Origin: Neisseria leonii
GTDB taxonomy: Bacteria; Pseudomonadota; Gammaproteobacteria; Burkholderiales; Neisseriaceae
Length of the DNA: 64,000 bases
Assembly: GCF_028776105.2 (NCBI RefSeq)
Contig: NZ_CP145606.1
Location: 1,054,001 to 1,118,000, forward strand
Direction of reading: 5' to 3'
Shown: piece by piece, positions 18,389 to 28,428 of the stretch
Numbering within the stretch: position 1 is the first letter of the stretch
Layout: each line of letters starts with the position of its first letter
The notes under the pieces: model-generated
Seen by the model: the letters and a program-made list of their open reading frames with translations, nothing else
Databases searched by the model: none
What the model was told of the DNA's origin: nothing
Made by a program: the position numbers and the translations under genes

Positions 18389-20197
18389 TTAGGCTTGGCT
18401 GCTTTCCGCCGCTTTCTGGCGCAGGCGCAGGCTCAATTCGCGCAATTGCTTGTCGTCCACCGCATTGGGCGCGTTGGTCAGCAGACATTGCGCGCGCTGG
18501 GTTTTCGGGAACGCAATCACATCGCGGATCGATTCGGCACCGGTCATCAGGGTCACCAGGCGGTCGAGACCAAAGGCCAAACCGCCGTGCGGAGGTGCGC
18601 CGTATTTCAGATTGTCGAGCAGGAAGCCGAATTTCTCCTGCTGCTCTTCGGGCGTGATTTTCAGCGCGGCAAATACTTTTTCCTGAATATCGGCACGGTG
18701 GATACGGATGGAACCGCCGCCGATTTCCCAACCGTTGAGCACCATATCGTAAGCGCGTGCCAGACAGTTTTCGGGGTCGCTTTCCATCAAGTCTTCATGG
18801 CCCGGTTTGGGCGATGTGAAGGGGTGGTGCATGGCGGCGTAGCGGTCGTTCTCTTCGTCGTACTCGAACATCGGGAAATCGACCACCCACAGCGGCCGCC
18901 ACTCATCGGCAAAATAGCCGTTTTCCAAACCGTGCTCGTGACCGACTTTGACACGCAGCGCGCCCATCGCTTCATTGACAATTTTGGCTTTGTCCGCGCC
19001 GAAGAAAATGATATCGCCGTTTTGCGCACCGGTTTGCCCGATAATGGCTCTCAAAGCGTGTTCGGACAGGTTTTTCACAATCGGGCTTTGCAGGCCGCTG
19101 TCTTCGCCGTTGCTGATTTTTTCCACATCGTTCACTTTGATGTAGGCCAGACCCTTGGCACCGTAAATGCCGACAAATTTGGTGTATTCGTCAATTTCTT
19201 TGCGGCTGAATTTCGCACCGCCGGGCACGCGCAGTGCCACCACGCGGCCGCCCTTCATATCGGCGGCGGCACGGAAGACTTTCAATTCTTCCGTTTTCAT
19301 CAATTCGGTCAGCTCGGTAAATTTCAGGCTTACACGCATATCGGGTTTGTCCGAGCCGTAGTAGAACATCGCTTCGGCATACGGCATACGCGGGAAATCG
19401 CCCAAATCCACGCCCAGCGCGTCTTTGAACACCTGTTTTGCCATGCCTTCGGTGATGTCCATGATTTCGTTTTCGGATAAAAACGAGGTTTCCAAGTCGA
19501 TTTGGGTAAATTCGGGCTGGCGGTCGGCACGCAAATCTTCATCGCGGAAACATTTGGTGATTTGGTAATAACGGTCGAAACCGGCTACCATCAAGAGCTG
19601 TTTGAACAGTTGCGGCGACTGCGGCAGGGCGAAAAACTCGCCCGGATGAACACGGCTCGGTACCAGATAATCGCGCGCGCCTTCGGGGGTGGAGCGTGTC
19701 AGCATCGGCGTTTCGATGTCGATAAAGCCCTGTGCGTCCAAATAGCGGCGCACGCCCATGGCCACCTGATAACGCAGGCGCAGGTTTTTCTGCATCTGCG
19801 GGCGGCGCAAATCGATAACGCGGTGGGTCAGGCGCACGTTTTCACTCAGGTTTTCATCGTCGATTTGGAACGGCGGCGTGGCAGCGGCATTCAGCACTTC
19901 GATTTCTTTGGCCAGAATCTCGATTTTGCCGGACACCATTTTATCGTTGGTCGTGCCTTCGGGACGGTTGCGTACACGGCCGGTAATGGCCAGTACATAT
20001 TCGTTGCGCGCCGAATCGGCCGTCTGAAATGCCTCGGGCGTATCCGGGTCAACCACCACCTGCACCATGCCTTCGCGGTCGCGCAGGTCGATAAAAATCA
20101 CCCCGCCGTGGTCGCGGCGGCGGTGCACCCAGCCTTTAACGGTAACGGTTTGGTCTAAATATTGCTCGCTGATTAAACCGCAGTAGTTGGTACGCAT
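18389..20197 (-). CDS. aspS: aspartate--tRNA ligase
   Basis: This 602-residue class IIb synthetase starts [11 protein letters not shown], the usual bacterial AspRS beginning. It has an OB-fold anticodon domain ([20 protein letters not shown]), the catalytic domain with [24 protein letters not shown] and [16 protein letters not shown] (motif 2), the bacterial GAD insertion in the middle, and motif 3 GLAFGLDRL near the end. The open frame extends upstream, but the ATG at 20197 has AAGGAAACC before it. It is downstream of the DUF502 gene, the common arrangement in proteobacteria. Whether it also charges tRNA-Asn cannot be decided here. Confidence 0.97.
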   Translation of the reverse strand: MRTNYCGLISEQYLDQTVTVKGWVHRRRDHGGVIFIDLRDREGMVQVVVDPDTPEAFQTADSARNEYVLAITGRVRNRPEGTTNDKMVSGKIEILAKEIEVLNAAATPPFQIDDENLSENVRLTHRVIDLRRPQMQKNLRLRYQVAMGVRRYLDAQGFIDIETPMLTRSTPEGARDYLVPSRVHPGEFFALPQSPQLFKQLLMVAGFDRYYQITKCFRDEDLRADRQPEFTQIDLETSFLSENEIMDITEGMAKQVFKDALGVDLGDFPRMPYAEAMFYYGSDKPDMRVSLKFTELTELMKTEELKVFRAAADMKGGRVVALRVPGGAKFSRKEIDEYTKFVGIYGAKGLAYIKVNDVEKISNGEDSGLQSPIVKNLSEHALRAIIGQTGAQNGDIIFFGADKAKIVNEAMGALRVKVGHEHGLENGYFADEWRPLWVVDFPMFEYDEENDRYAAMHHPFTSPKPGHEDLMESDPENCLARAYDMVLNGWEIGGGSIRIHRADIQEKVFAALKITPEEQQEKFGFLLDNLKYGAPPHGGLAFGLDRLVTLMTGAESIRDVIAFPKTQRAQCLLTNAPNAVDDKQLRELSLRLRQKAAESSQA

Positions 20198-20288
20198 ATC
20201 GGGTTTCCTTGGTTTGATAAGATGAAACAGTTTGACGGCCGCGAAAACATCCGTGCCGGAAATCACCGGCGGTTTGCGGCTTGCCTTT

Positions 20289-20963
20289 TCAGACGGCCCG
20301 GGACGGCAGTTTCGGCACGCCGCCCTCCTCCGGCATTACCATGCCGAGCGAAATCACATATTTGAGCGCTTCGTCCACGCTCATATCCAGTTCGCGCACA
20401 TCACAGCGGCGCACCATAATATAGTAGCCGCCGGTCGGGTTGGGCGTGGTCGGCACATATACGGAAAGATAGTCCGCACCTTCGGGCAGCTTTCCCGCCA
20501 CCGCTTCGGGCAGGCTGCCCGAAACAAAAGCAATCGTCCAAATATCGGGCTGTGGAAACGGCACCAGCACCGGTGTCTTGAACGACCGGCCGTTATCGGA
20601 AAGCAGACTGTCCGATACTTTTTTTACGCTGGAATAAATCGACTTGACTACCGGAATGCGGCCGAGCAGCGTGTCCCACCCGTGCAGGATTTTCCTGCCC
20701 AGCACATTGGCGGCAAACACGCCGGTAAAAAACAGTATCAGCAGCGCGACAATAAAGCCCAAACCCGGTAAATCAAAACCCAGATAGTGCGCGGGCTGCC
20801 ACTGGCGGGGCAGCCATTCGATGATTTGGTCGGTTGCCGAAATAATGTAGGTTACCGCCCAGATGGTAACCGCCAGCGGCAGCCACACCAGCAAACCCGC
20901 CAACAGGTATTTTTTCAGGGCACGGCCGAAACGGCTGCCTTCCTGCATTTTCAGTTCGCTCAT
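20289..20963 (-). CDS. DUF502-family inner-membrane protein
   Basis: This 224-residue protein has two membrane segments ([19 protein letters not shown] and the [18 protein letters not shown] region). Between and after them come the family motifs [17 protein letters not shown] and [12 protein letters not shown]. Function is unknown; the family is widespread, usually beside aspS, as here. ATG at 20963 is chosen; a TTG at 20987 overlaps the upstream pldA stop as TTGA and is a real alternative giving eight more residues. The gene ends Ala-Val-stop, where GCC GTC TGA is part of a DUS. Confidence 0.85.
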   Translation of the reverse strand: MSELKMQEGSRFGRALKKYLLAGLLVWLPLAVTIWAVTYIISATDQIIEWLPRQWQPAHYLGFDLPGLGFIVALLILFFTGVFAANVLGRKILHGWDTLLGRIPVVKSIYSSVKKVSDSLLSDNGRSFKTPVLVPFPQPDIWTIAFVSGSLPEAVAGKLPEGADYLSVYVPTTPNPTGGYYIMVRRCDVRELDMSVDEALKYVISLGMVMPEEGGVPKLPSRAV

Positions 20964-20983
20964 GTTCGGTTGCACGGCATGGC

Positions 20984-22084
20984 TCAAATGCCGTCCCAGT
21001 CGTTAAACATCAAACCGATGCCGACACCGGTCTGTTTATGGTTGTAATCCATCAGATTTTCGCCGTAACCGTGAAAAGCACGGATATAGGCTTTCATTTT
21101 GCCTTTGAGCGGCGCGGCATATGCCGCCTCTACCGCCCCTTTGCCGCTGGCCGGATTATAGCGCAGCAGCGCGGAGAGGGTTTGTTTGCCGTTGAAGCGG
21201 TATTGCAGGCGCATATCGCCATAACCCATATAATCCGTAATGTCGGGATTGTCGTCACTCGATGCCGGGCCGGTATCGGTACGCACCCAGACACGCGGCA
21301 GAACCGTCAGCCTGCCCCATTCCATACCCGCCATGGCGTAAACCCGGTTCCACGAACGCGAATCGGGACGGCTCTGGCCGTTGGACTGGTGCACATAACC
21401 CAAGCCCAGCACACGCAGTCTGCCGCCGCCGGGCAGCTCGGCCGTTACCGGCTGGGTAACGAACAGCTCGGGCTGGTAATCGGTATTGCGGAACGGCGCC
21501 GACTTTCTGCCTTGGTTGAAAATCTGCCAATCCGACTTCTGCGTATAGGCAAACCAGACATCGGCACGGCTGGCAAACACATCTTCCATCAATTTGCTTT
21601 TGAAGGAAAGCTGCATTTTCGATTCCGCACGCTTTTGCCGGTAGAATTTCTCCGCACCGCTCACACCCCGGCTGGGGCTGGACGGATAATAATTGGGGCG
21701 GGTGTTGTACCACACCGGCAGCAGATAAGTCGGTGCGTGTCCGCGCAGGGTAAACAGTCCGTCGGAACGGTTGCCGTTCAAATCGAACATTTCGCTCAAA
21801 GGCGTATAAGCCTCTGCCGCACGCAGCTCAGAAGCAGCGTCATCGGCCAAGACGACCGCCACTTCGCGGCGTTCGGCACTTTCGGACAAAGTCTGCACCA
21901 AATCCACCGGTGCCTTTACCTCGGCAGCCATGCCGTTTTGACGGGAATATCCGGCAGGCGGAAACAGCCTGTCATAACAGGCCAGACGCTGTGCATTATC
22001 CGCCACCGCCGCGCAGGCCGCAGCATCTTGCGCCCGAGCCTGAACCGGCAGCACGAGCAGCAGGCAGACTATCTGTTTCCACAT
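20984..22084 (-). CDS. pldA: outer membrane phospholipase A1
   Basis: This 366-residue protein has a signal peptide (MWKQIVCLLLVLPVQARA), a Cys-bearing N-terminal extension (AACAAVADNAQRLACYDRLF) and a beta-barrel of the OMPLA family. The catalytic His and Ser are seen in YVHQSNGQS near residues 232-234, with the SRSWNRVYA asparagine following. OMPLA hydrolyses phospholipids misplaced in the outer leaflet. It is longer than the E. coli enzyme because of the N-terminal extension, as in other Neisseria. Its stop overlaps a possible start of the DUF502 gene, so the two are likely co-transcribed. Confidence 0.93.
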   Translation of the reverse strand: MWKQIVCLLLVLPVQARAQDAAACAAVADNAQRLACYDRLFPPAGYSRQNGMAAEVKAPVDLVQTLSESAERREVAVVLADDAASELRAAEAYTPLSEMFDLNGNRSDGLFTLRGHAPTYLLPVWYNTRPNYYPSSPSRGVSGAEKFYRQKRAESKMQLSFKSKLMEDVFASRADVWFAYTQKSDWQIFNQGRKSAPFRNTDYQPELFVTQPVTAELPGGGRLRVLGLGYVHQSNGQSRPDSRSWNRVYAMAGMEWGRLTVLPRVWVRTDTGPASSDDNPDITDYMGYGDMRLQYRFNGKQTLSALLRYNPASGKGAVEAAYAAPLKGKMKAYIRAFHGYGENLMDYNHKQTGVGIGLMFNDWDGI

Positions 22085-22174
22085 ACCGAAATCACATCAT
22101 TCATTAAAGAAGCCCCCGAAGCAGACTGCATAGCAGCCGCCCACAGGGGCATACGGCGCGCCGTTGCGATCGAA

Positions 22175-22438
22175 TCAGGCCATGGCCTTGACTTTGGCAG
22201 ACAGGCGGCTTTTATGGCGGGCAGCTTTGTTTTTGTGGAACACGCCTTTATCGGCGATGCGGTCCAGAATTTTTACCGATTCGCGGTATTGGGCTTGGGC
22301 AGCCGCCTTGTCGCCGCCTTCAACCGCTTTCAACACTTTTTTCACTGCGGTACGGAAAGCCGTACGCAGACTGGCGTTGTGGGCGCGGTTTTTAATTGCC
22401 TGGCGGGCACGTTTGCGGGCTTGTGCGCTGTTTGCCAT
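22175..22438 (-). CDS. rpsT: 30S ribosomal protein S20
   Basis: This 87-residue, Lys/Arg/Ala-rich protein begins [20 protein letters not shown] and ends [12 protein letters not shown], the S20 pattern that binds the 5' domain of 16S rRNA. AGGAGATATACC gives a strong ribosome-binding site. Confidence 0.97.
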   Translation of the reverse strand: MANSAQARKRARQAIKNRAHNASLRTAFRTAVKKVLKAVEGGDKAAAQAQYRESVKILDRIADKGVFHKNKAARHKSRLSAKVKAMA

Positions 22439-22699
22439 TGGGTATATCTCCTGATAAATACAATTTTCGTAAACTCGCTATTTTAATATCCAAACCGCAG
22501 GCACGCAAGTGATTTTATCCCCTGCCGTTTTTCAGGCGGCCTGAAACGTGCAGGAAAACGACAATCGGCGGCAGAGCCTGCCGCCGCACCGCCACGGCGG
22601 TTTAACATTTTGATTTTCCGCAAACACTCCATTACAATCGCACAGGCCGTCTGAATGGCGGCCTGTTTTCCATCTACCATCAAGGAATGATAACCCATC

Positions 22700-23851
22700 A
22701 TGAAAAAATCTTTATTGACCGCACTTGTTACTTTCGCGCTGGCAGCCTGCGGCGGCCAGTCCGACAAACCCGCCCAACCCAAAGCCGAAGAGGCTCCCGC
22801 TTCCGCAGCCTCCGCCGCTTCGGCTCTGCCGCAAACCGATGCGCTCAATATCTACAACTGGTCGAACTATGTCGATGAAAGCACGGTTGAGGAATTCAAG
22901 CAGCAGTACGGCCTGAAACTGAACTACGACCTGTACGAGAACAACGAAACCCTCGAAGCCAAAGTACTGACCGGCCAGTCCGGCTACGATCTGGTGGTTC
23001 CGGGCATCGCGTTCCTGCCGCGCCAGATTCAGGCAGGCGCTTATCAAAAAGTCAATAAAGATCTGATTGAAAACTATAAAAACATTAATCCCACCCTGCT
23101 GGAAATGCTGCAAACCGCAGATCCCGGCAACGAATACGCCGTCCCCTACTTCTCGGGCGTGAACACGCTGGCGATTACCGAAAAAGGCAAACAGGCTCTG
23201 GGCGGCCAGCTGCCGGAAAACGGCTGGGATCTGTTGTTCAAACCCGAATACACCGCCAAACTCAAAGGCTGCGGCATCGCCCTGTGGGATACACCGAGCG
23301 AAATGTTCCCCATCGTACTGAACTATCTGGGTAAAAACCCGGCCGGTACCGACAGTGCCGATATTGAAGCGGCGGCCGAGGTACTCAAAGGTATCCGAGG
23401 CGACGTGAAACGGTTCAGCCCGTCGGTTATCGACGAATTGGCGCGCGGCGACGTGTGTCTGGCGGCCGGTAACGGCGGCGATTTGAACATGGCGAAAAAA
23501 CGTTCGGAAGAAGTCGGCAGCAGCGTGGGCATCGACGTGCTGACCCCGAAAGGCATGGGCTTCTGGATTGAGTCCTGGCTGATTCCGGCCGATGCCAAAA
23601 ACGTTGCCAACGCCCACAAATATATCAATTGGACCTTGGACGAAAAAATCGCCGCACGCAACGGCGACTTCGTCACTTTCGCCCCGGCCAGCCTGCCCGC
23701 CCAAAAACTGATGGATCCGGAATTGGTCAAAGTGCGCTCGATTTTCCCGAACGAGGAAGATATGAAAAACGGTTTCGTGATGCCGCAAATGAGCGACGAG
23801 GCGAAAAAGCAGACCGTCGCCCTGTGGCAGCGCATCAAAGCGGGCAACTGA
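22700..23851 (+). CDS. polyamine ABC transporter substrate-binding lipoprotein (PotD/PotF-like)
   Basis: This 383-residue protein has a lipoprotein signal with lipobox LAAC (Cys19), an Ala/Pro linker, then the spermidine/putrescine-binding fold: LNIYNWSNYVDESTVEEF, YDLVVPGIAFLPRQI, YAVPYFSGVNTLAI and GMGFWIESWLIP. It captures putrescine or spermidine in the periplasm. No permease or ATPase genes adjoin, so it must partner with a transporter encoded elsewhere, as is usual in Neisseria, which carries several orphan PotD/PotF copies. AAGGAATGATAACCC precedes the start. Confidence 0.92.
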   Translation: MKKSLLTALVTFALAACGGQSDKPAQPKAEEAPASAASAASALPQTDALNIYNWSNYVDESTVEEFKQQYGLKLNYDLYENNETLEAKVLTGQSGYDLVVPGIAFLPRQIQAGAYQKVNKDLIENYKNINPTLLEMLQTADPGNEYAVPYFSGVNTLAITEKGKQALGGQLPENGWDLLFKPEYTAKLKGCGIALWDTPSEMFPIVLNYLGKNPAGTDSADIEAAAEVLKGIRGDVKRFSPSVIDELARGDVCLAAGNGGDLNMAKKRSEEVGSSVGIDVLTPKGMGFWIESWLIPADAKNVANAHKYINWTLDEKIAARNGDFVTFAPASLPAQKLMDPELVKVRSIFPNEEDMKNGFVMPQMSDEAKKQTVALWQRIKAGN

Positions 23852-23871
23852 CCCTGCCCCAAAAAATCGGA

Positions 23872-23899
23872 CGGACTGCCCGCGCAGTCCGTTTTTTTT
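23872..23899 (+). terminator. terminator of the polyamine-binding protein gene
   Basis: CGGACTGC and GCAGTCCG enclose a 4-base loop and are followed by eight T. Confidence 0.93.
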
Positions 23900-23943
23900 A
23901 CACCCGCATGCCGTACAGCCAAGCGGACAGACCGCCCTGACAG

Positions 23944-23984
23944 AAAGGCCGTCTGAAAACCCCTCCCGGTTTTTCAGACGGCCT
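23944..23984 (-). terminator. DUS-pair terminator of the amino-acid-binding protein gene
   Basis: AAAGGCCGTCTGAAAA and TTTTCAGACGGCCT are separated by 11 bases, just beyond the stop at 23998 on the minus strand. Confidence 0.75.
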
Positions 23985-23997
23985 CCGATACGGAGCC

Positions 23998-24801
23998 TTA
24001 TTTTTGGTCTTTAAACCATTTTGCCTCAATGGCGGCATAAGTGCCGTCGGCCTTAATGGCGGCCAAACCTTTATTGATACGCTCGCGCAAATCGTCGCTG
24101 CGGCCTTTTTTCAGGGCAAAGCCGTATTGCTCTTTCGGAAAGGAGGCATCGACAAACATATTGTAATTGCCCGGATTCTGCGCCACAAAATACTGTACCA
24201 CACCGTTATCGCCGACCGTCGCATCCACACCGCCCGCACTCAATTCTTTAAACGCCAGCGGCATATTTTCAAAACGGCGGATCAACTGACTGTCTTTGCC
24301 CTGCAAATCCTGCAAAATCAGATCGGCCGTCGTCCCCGTCTGCACCGATACACTGCGGTTTTTCAGATCGGCAAACGATTTGATGTCCCGCCCTTTTTCA
24401 CCCGTTACAATCATTTGGGTCGCTTCAAAATAAGGATCGGTGAAATCCACCATCTGCTTGCGCTCGTCGGTAATCGTGATACTCGCCAAAGCTACATCGC
24501 TGTCGCCCTTGTCCACATTGGCAAAGATGCCTTCAAACGGCGTATTCACAAACTGAAAATCAATCCCCTCTTTTTCGCCCGCCGCTTTCAGAATATCGTG
24601 TGAAAAGCCGACCACCTGATCGCCTTCCATATACTCAAACGGCGCATAAGCGGCATCGGTCGCCACGATATAAACCTGCTTCCCGGCCGGAGCGGAAGCC
24701 TCGCCGCTTTTGTCCGCTTCCGTCTGCGCTCCCTGCTGCGAACAAGCCGCCAATAAAACGGCAGCGGCCAAACCCGCCGCCAAAGTCATTTTTTTCAACA
24801 T
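23998..24801 (-). CDS. amino-acid ABC transporter substrate-binding lipoprotein
   Basis: This 267-residue family-3 solute-binding protein has a lipobox, LLAAC, then ATDAAYAPFEYMEGDQVVGF and the conserved FANVDKGDSDVALASITIT and RKQMVDFTDPYFEATQMI. It resembles arginine/polar amino-acid binding proteins. The frame opens at 24846, but the ATG at 24801 (MLKKMTLAAGL) follows AGGGA and begins the signal peptide. No transporter partners are adjacent. The ligand cannot be fixed from sequence. Confidence 0.92.
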   Translation of the reverse strand: MLKKMTLAAGLAAAVLLAACSQQGAQTEADKSGEASAPAGKQVYIVATDAAYAPFEYMEGDQVVGFSHDILKAAGEKEGIDFQFVNTPFEGIFANVDKGDSDVALASITITDERKQMVDFTDPYFEATQMIVTGEKGRDIKSFADLKNRSVSVQTGTTADLILQDLQGKDSQLIRRFENMPLAFKELSAGGVDATVGDNGVVQYFVAQNPGNYNMFVDASFPKEQYGFALKKGRSDDLRERINKGLAAIKADGTYAAIEAKWFKDQK

Positions 24802-24927
24802 GATGTCCCTGTCTTTCTTTTCTGATTGAAATTTTACTGAAATCACGCATCATACCGCAATTTCACCCGCCGGAAAACCGCCCGAGGCCGTCTGAAAACG
24901 GGCGCAGCGAGTTTCTGCGGAGTTACG

Positions 24928-24999
24928 GTAGGTCGGATACTTGTATCCGACTATCGCTTTCCGTGTCGGATTTGTGTCGGATTCAAGAATCCGACCTAC
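24928..24999. repeat. composite GTCGGAT palindrome element (pair 1)
   Basis: Two palindromes, each GTCGGAT..N6..ATCCGAC in form, face each other with outer flanks GTAGG (24928) and CCTAC (24999). The left core spacer is ACTTGT, the right TCAAGA. The unit is 72 bases and lies between the amino-acid-binding protein gene and the SEC-C gene. Confidence 0.85.
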
Positions 25000-25023
25000 G
25001 TCTGCGCCGTCCAATCCATGCCG

Positions 25024-25662
25024 TCAATGGCGGCCGCAGCAGGCTTTGTATTTTTTGCCGCTGCCGCACGGGCAGGTATCGTTACGGCCGGTTTTGGCCG
25101 TTTCGCGGCGGAATGTGGCCGGTTTGTTGCGCTTGGCCTGCCAGAAACGGTATACGGCCAAAACTGCATCGGGCAAATCCTGTCTTGCCTGAATCCGTTC
25201 CGCCTCATCGGTATCCAGCACAATACCCGTTTCTTCGTCATCGAATACGCCAGCCAGCAGCATCATCGGATAAAACAAATCCTCAAACTCTTCATTATCG
25301 GCGGCGGCAAACCAGTCGGTTTCGGTCAAATCCAACGCATAAAGATAGGCATTGCTCCACACTTCATAATCCGCCCCGCCCGTTTCAGACGGCAGCAGGT
25401 GCAGTTCGGGCATACGGCCGCCGGCCAGTTCGGCGCGGATACTGTCCGCCCACTCCTGCACCAAAGCTGCCGCTTCCGCCCGCCCGGCATCGGGCATATC
25501 GGTTTCATCAAAAAAACCGTCCAACCAAGCCAAATCAAAATCATCGGGACCGGACACCAGCGCGGCCAGCATGGCCTGCACTTCGTCGCTGCGCACACCG
25601 GCCGATTCGGTAACATAAGGATCGATAAGTTCGGCCAAGCGTTCGATTTTTTGTGTTTCCAT
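25024..25662 (-). CDS. UPF0149/YecA-family protein with SEC-C zinc motif
   Basis: This 212-residue acidic protein has the YecA fold ([24 protein letters not shown]) and ends in a SEC-C motif, [18 protein letters not shown], which binds zinc as in the SecA tail. Its function is not well established; SEC-C motifs bind SecB or ribosomes in other proteins. AAGGAA precedes the ATG. It stands alone between repeat elements. Confidence 0.88.
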   Translation of the reverse strand: METQKIERLAELIDPYVTESAGVRSDEVQAMLAALVSGPDDFDLAWLDGFFDETDMPDAGRAEAAALVQEWADSIRAELAGGRMPELHLLPSETGGADYEVWSNAYLYALDLTETDWFAAADNEEFEDLFYPMMLLAGVFDDEETGIVLDTDEAERIQARQDLPDAVLAVYRFWQAKRNKPATFRRETAKTGRNDTCPCGSGKKYKACCGRH

Positions 25663-25991
25663 TGTTGCAGTTCCTTTACTGTTGTGCGGCTTCGCCTGTG
25701 GTTCGGCCGACAGCCCTTATGGGGTAAACGGTTTGAGCTACACCCGTTTCATCAGACACAGGTCGGATTCTTGAATCCGACACGATGTACGACAGTCGGA
25801 TACGGGGATCCGACCTACCCGTTTACTTTTACAGAAACCCGCCCTTGCGCCGCAGAAATATACCTTTGGCAGTTTCGAAGTAGGTCGGATTCTGGAATCC
25901 GACATGATGTGTGATAGTCGGATACAAGTATCCGACCTACCTGTTCTTCGCAACCTCGTTTTAGCTTCGCAGAAACTCGCTGCGCTCGTTT
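25663..25991. repeat. gene-free stretch with two composite GTCGGAT elements (pairs 2 and 3)
   Basis: The first element covers 25762-25818 and the second 25880-25940; each has a left palindrome and a right palindrome ending CCTAC. The left half of the first lacks the full GTAGG flank (it reads CAGG). Between them are short unrelated sequences. The second runs close to the DUS that ends the rRNA methyltransferase gene. No coding potential is seen; short frames reading SDSRIRPT-like peptides are artefacts of the repeat. Confidence 0.8.
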
Positions 25992-26780
25992 TCAGACGGC
26001 CTGTTGGCGCATTTGCTCGAACAGGCAGACGGTGGCGGCCATCGCAACATTCAGCGATTCCGTACCTGCCGCCATCGGAATGCGTACCGTGGCATCAGCC
26101 AAGGCCAGCACTGCCGTACTCACACCGCTGCCCTCGTTGCCGAATATCCACGCGCAAGGTTCGGCCAGATTCATATCATACAGGCTGTAATGGTTGTTTT
26201 CCGTCAGGGCGGTGGCATATACCGCACGGCGGTAGCCCTGCCGCCATGCGGCCAAATCGTGGCAGTCAGCATCGATATCGAGCAGAAAATGCGCGCCCAT
26301 GCCGCTGCGCAGGACTTTGGGCGACCATACGTCCGCACTGTCGGCACTCAGTATCACGCGGCGCACGCCCGCTGCCGCCGCGCTGCGCAAAATCGTGCCG
26401 ACATTGCCGGGATCCTGCACGCGGTCAAGCACCACGCACGTTCCGTCGGTACAGGCGGCCGACGGGCGCGGCTGCGCAATCAGCGTGATGAGGTCTTCGC
26501 CCTGCGCCAAGCCGCCGACTTTGGCCAACAGGCCGTCTGCGGCAGTCAGAATTTCCGTCTGTACGCCCAAACGCGCCGTCAGACGGCGTACAGCGTCTTT
26601 ATCCTGCTTGGCCTCGGGCAGCCAGCATTGCAGCGGCACACCGCCGCTGTCCAGATACATTTCCAGCAAATGCTCGCCTTCCAGCACGGCCAACCCGTCC
26701 GCCTGTCTGGCTTTGCCTGAGGCGGCTAATTTGGCCAGCCGTTTGAGTGCGGCATTTTGCGCCGAGGTAATGTGTTTCAC
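25992..26780 (-). CDS. SpoU/TrmH-family RNA 2'-O-methyltransferase
   Basis: This 262-residue SPOUT enzyme has an N-terminal RNA-binding part (VKHITSAQNAALKRLAKL) and the SpoU motifs: VVLDRVQDPGNVGTILRSAAAAG (motif 1), CAWIFGNEGSGVS (motif 2) and IPMAAGTESLNVAMAATVCLFE (motif 3). It methylates ribose of 23S rRNA or tRNA; the exact site is unknown. The start is GTG at 26780, fixed by AAGGAT five bases upstream. The longer frame from 26849 overlaps a DUS and lacks support. The gene ends Gln-Gln-Ala-Val-stop, the last three codons being DUS sequence. Confidence 0.92.
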   Translation of the reverse strand: MKHITSAQNAALKRLAKLAASGKARQADGLAVLEGEHLLEMYLDSGGVPLQCWLPEAKQDKDAVRRLTARLGVQTEILTAADGLLAKVGGLAQGEDLITLIAQPRPSAACTDGTCVVLDRVQDPGNVGTILRSAAAAGVRRVILSADSADVWSPKVLRSGMGAHFLLDIDADCHDLAAWRQGYRRAVYATALTENNHYSLYDMNLAEPCAWIFGNEGSGVSTAVLALADATVRIPMAAGTESLNVAMAATVCLFEQMRQQAV

Positions 26781-27122
26781 GCCAATCCTTCTTGTTTTCC
26801 CCGATGCGGTCATCAGGCCGTCTGAAACGGCGCCGCCCCGTTCGGACAAAATTTTATTTTCCGTATGATTTATCCGTATTTCCCCAACCCGCCGACACCG
26901 TTTTTACAGCTGAACATATCCGTCGGATTCGAGAATCCGGCAATAGCAAAAAAACCGATCAAGACGTCGGATTCGAGAATCCGACCTACCATACTTGCTT
27001 GCACAGAAAAGCCTGTCGCCAGCCCACCCCCCGATAAAGCCGTCTGAACAACAGGCTGTTTGGTTCACCGGTAGCAGCAAAAAAATCTGCTAAACCGTCG
27101 ACCACTGATTTTCAGACGGCCT
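26781..27122. repeat. gene-free stretch with composite GTCGGAT element (pair 4) and DUS copies
   Basis: The element covers 26922-26989: left palindrome with spacer TCGAGA but missing GTAGG, right one with the same spacer ending CCTAC. DUS copies at about 26816, 27040 and 27111 surround it; the last two are in opposite orientation and may form a long hairpin after thiD. No gene is seen. Confidence 0.75.
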
Positions 27123-27953
27123 TTAATCGCGCACCGTGCGCCAATAATGCGCCAAGGGGCCACGGCCTTTGCCCAGATGCCAATACTGTCCCGCCGAAAT
27201 CGCGCCGTGCAGATAACTCTTGGCTGCCGCCACCGCCACGTCCAACCGCTGTTTGTGCGGATACAGCGCGGCGACGGCACTGGAAAGCGTGCAGCCCGTT
27301 CCGTGTGTATGCGGCGTATCGATGCGGCTGCTGACAAAGCATTGTTCCGGTGCATCTGCCCGCAACAGCCAGTCGCGCGCCTCGCGGCTGCCGTGCCAAT
27401 GGCCGCCTTTGAGCAGCACGGCTTTCGCCCCCTGCGCCAACAGTTTTCCGCCCTGCGCGCGCATTTCAGTTTCGTCACCTGCCACAGGACTGCCGGTCAG
27501 TTGCGCCAACTCGCTCAAATTGGGGGTAACCAAATCGGCCTGCGGCAGCAGTTCGGCCAGCATGGCGGCGGCAGTGTCTTCCAACGCCAAACGGTCGCCC
27601 GAAGTCGCCACCAATACCGGGTCCAGCACCACAAACGGCACCGCATAATGCCGCAGCACCGCCGCCACTGTCTCAATCGATGCAACATCCGGCAGCATGC
27701 CGATTTTCACCGCATCGATGCGCATATCGTCCAATACCGATTCGCACTGGCTGCGTATCATCTGCGGCGGGACGGTATGCACCGCCTGCACGCCCTGCGT
27801 ATTCTGCGCCGTAACGGCGGTTATCGCGCTGGCACCGTATGCGCCCAGTGCGCCGAAGGTTTTCAAATCCGCCTGAATACCCGCACCGCCGCCCGAATCG
27901 GAACCGGCAACGGTTAAAACGCGCGGGAACGGTCTGGCTGCATTCTGCATCAT
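27123..27953 (-). CDS. thiD: hydroxymethylpyrimidine kinase / HMP-P kinase
   Basis: This 276-residue ribokinase-fold enzyme phosphorylates HMP twice for thiamine synthesis. Motifs are LTVAGSDSGGGAGIQADLKTF, YGASAITAVTAQNTQGV, VKIGMLPD, VLDPVLVATSGD and THGTGCTLSSAVAA, where the Asp-like anion hole and catalytic Cys of ThiD lie in GTGCT. It begins nine bases after the ArsC/Spx-like gene ends, so the two form an operon. No TPP riboswitch is visible. Confidence 0.95.
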   Translation of the reverse strand: MMQNAARPFPRVLTVAGSDSGGGAGIQADLKTFGALGAYGASAITAVTAQNTQGVQAVHTVPPQMIRSQCESVLDDMRIDAVKIGMLPDVASIETVAAVLRHYAVPFVVLDPVLVATSGDRLALEDTAAAMLAELLPQADLVTPNLSELAQLTGSPVAGDETEMRAQGGKLLAQGAKAVLLKGGHWHGSREARDWLLRADAPEQCFVSSRIDTPHTHGTGCTLSSAVAALYPHKQRLDVAVAAAKSYLHGAISAGQYWHLGKGRGPLAHYWRTVRD

Positions 27954-27962
27954 GCCCTCCTG

Positions 27963-28316
27963 TCAGAGTCCGAGCAGCTGCCGGTAGGTTTCGCCATCGA
28001 AACCGGCATGAAGCCGCCCGTCGGCGGTTTGCAGAACAGGCCGTCTGATCAGGCTGGAATGGGCCGCCATCAAGGCCGCTGCCGTTTGCGGATGATCGGC
28101 TGCCGCCTGTTCTTCACTGTTTAACTTGCGCCACGTGGTACCGCGTCTGTTGAGCAGAACCGCCAACGGTATCTGTTCCAGCCAGCCGCGTATCTGCGCT
28201 TCGTCAGGCGGCGTTTTTTTGAAATCGACAAAATCGGCCGCCACACCGGCTTCGGCCAGCCAAGCACGCGCTTTTTTCACCGTATCGCAATTGGCAATAC
28301 CGTATAAAACCGTCAT
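27963..28316 (-). CDS. ArsC/Spx-family thioredoxin-fold protein (YffB-like)
   Basis: This 117-residue protein shows YGIANCDTVKKARAWL with Cys10, DFKKTPPDEAQIRGWL, TTWRKL and LIRRPVLQ, the YffB branch of the arsenate-reductase family. Only one Cys is present in the usual active site, so it is probably a glutathione-dependent reductase, not a proven arsenate reductase. ATG at 28316 is preferred over 28322 because GGAG then sits seven bases upstream. It leads the operon with thiD. Confidence 0.85.
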   Translation of the reverse strand: MTVLYGIANCDTVKKARAWLAEAGVAADFVDFKKTPPDEAQIRGWLEQIPLAVLLNRRGTTWRKLNSEEQAAADHPQTAAALMAAHSSLIRRPVLQTADGRLHAGFDGETYRQLLGL

Positions 28317-28428
28317 AGTCATGCTCCGTATCGGTAAACGTCACGACCGATTGTAGCAAAAAGCCTTGTCGGCCACCGATAAAAAAACTATGCTTGGGAT
28401 TTTCCACCGTCCCAACCAAGCATACGAT

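Noticed and set aside
21038..22486. 482-codon plus-strand frame opposite pldA and rpsT
   Set aside because: Antisense to two recognised genes, with no motif of its own.
24928..26989. Possible CRISPR-like array of short regularly spaced palindromes
   Set aside because: Spacing is irregular, the repeats alternate in orientation, and there are no cas genes; they are REP-like elements.
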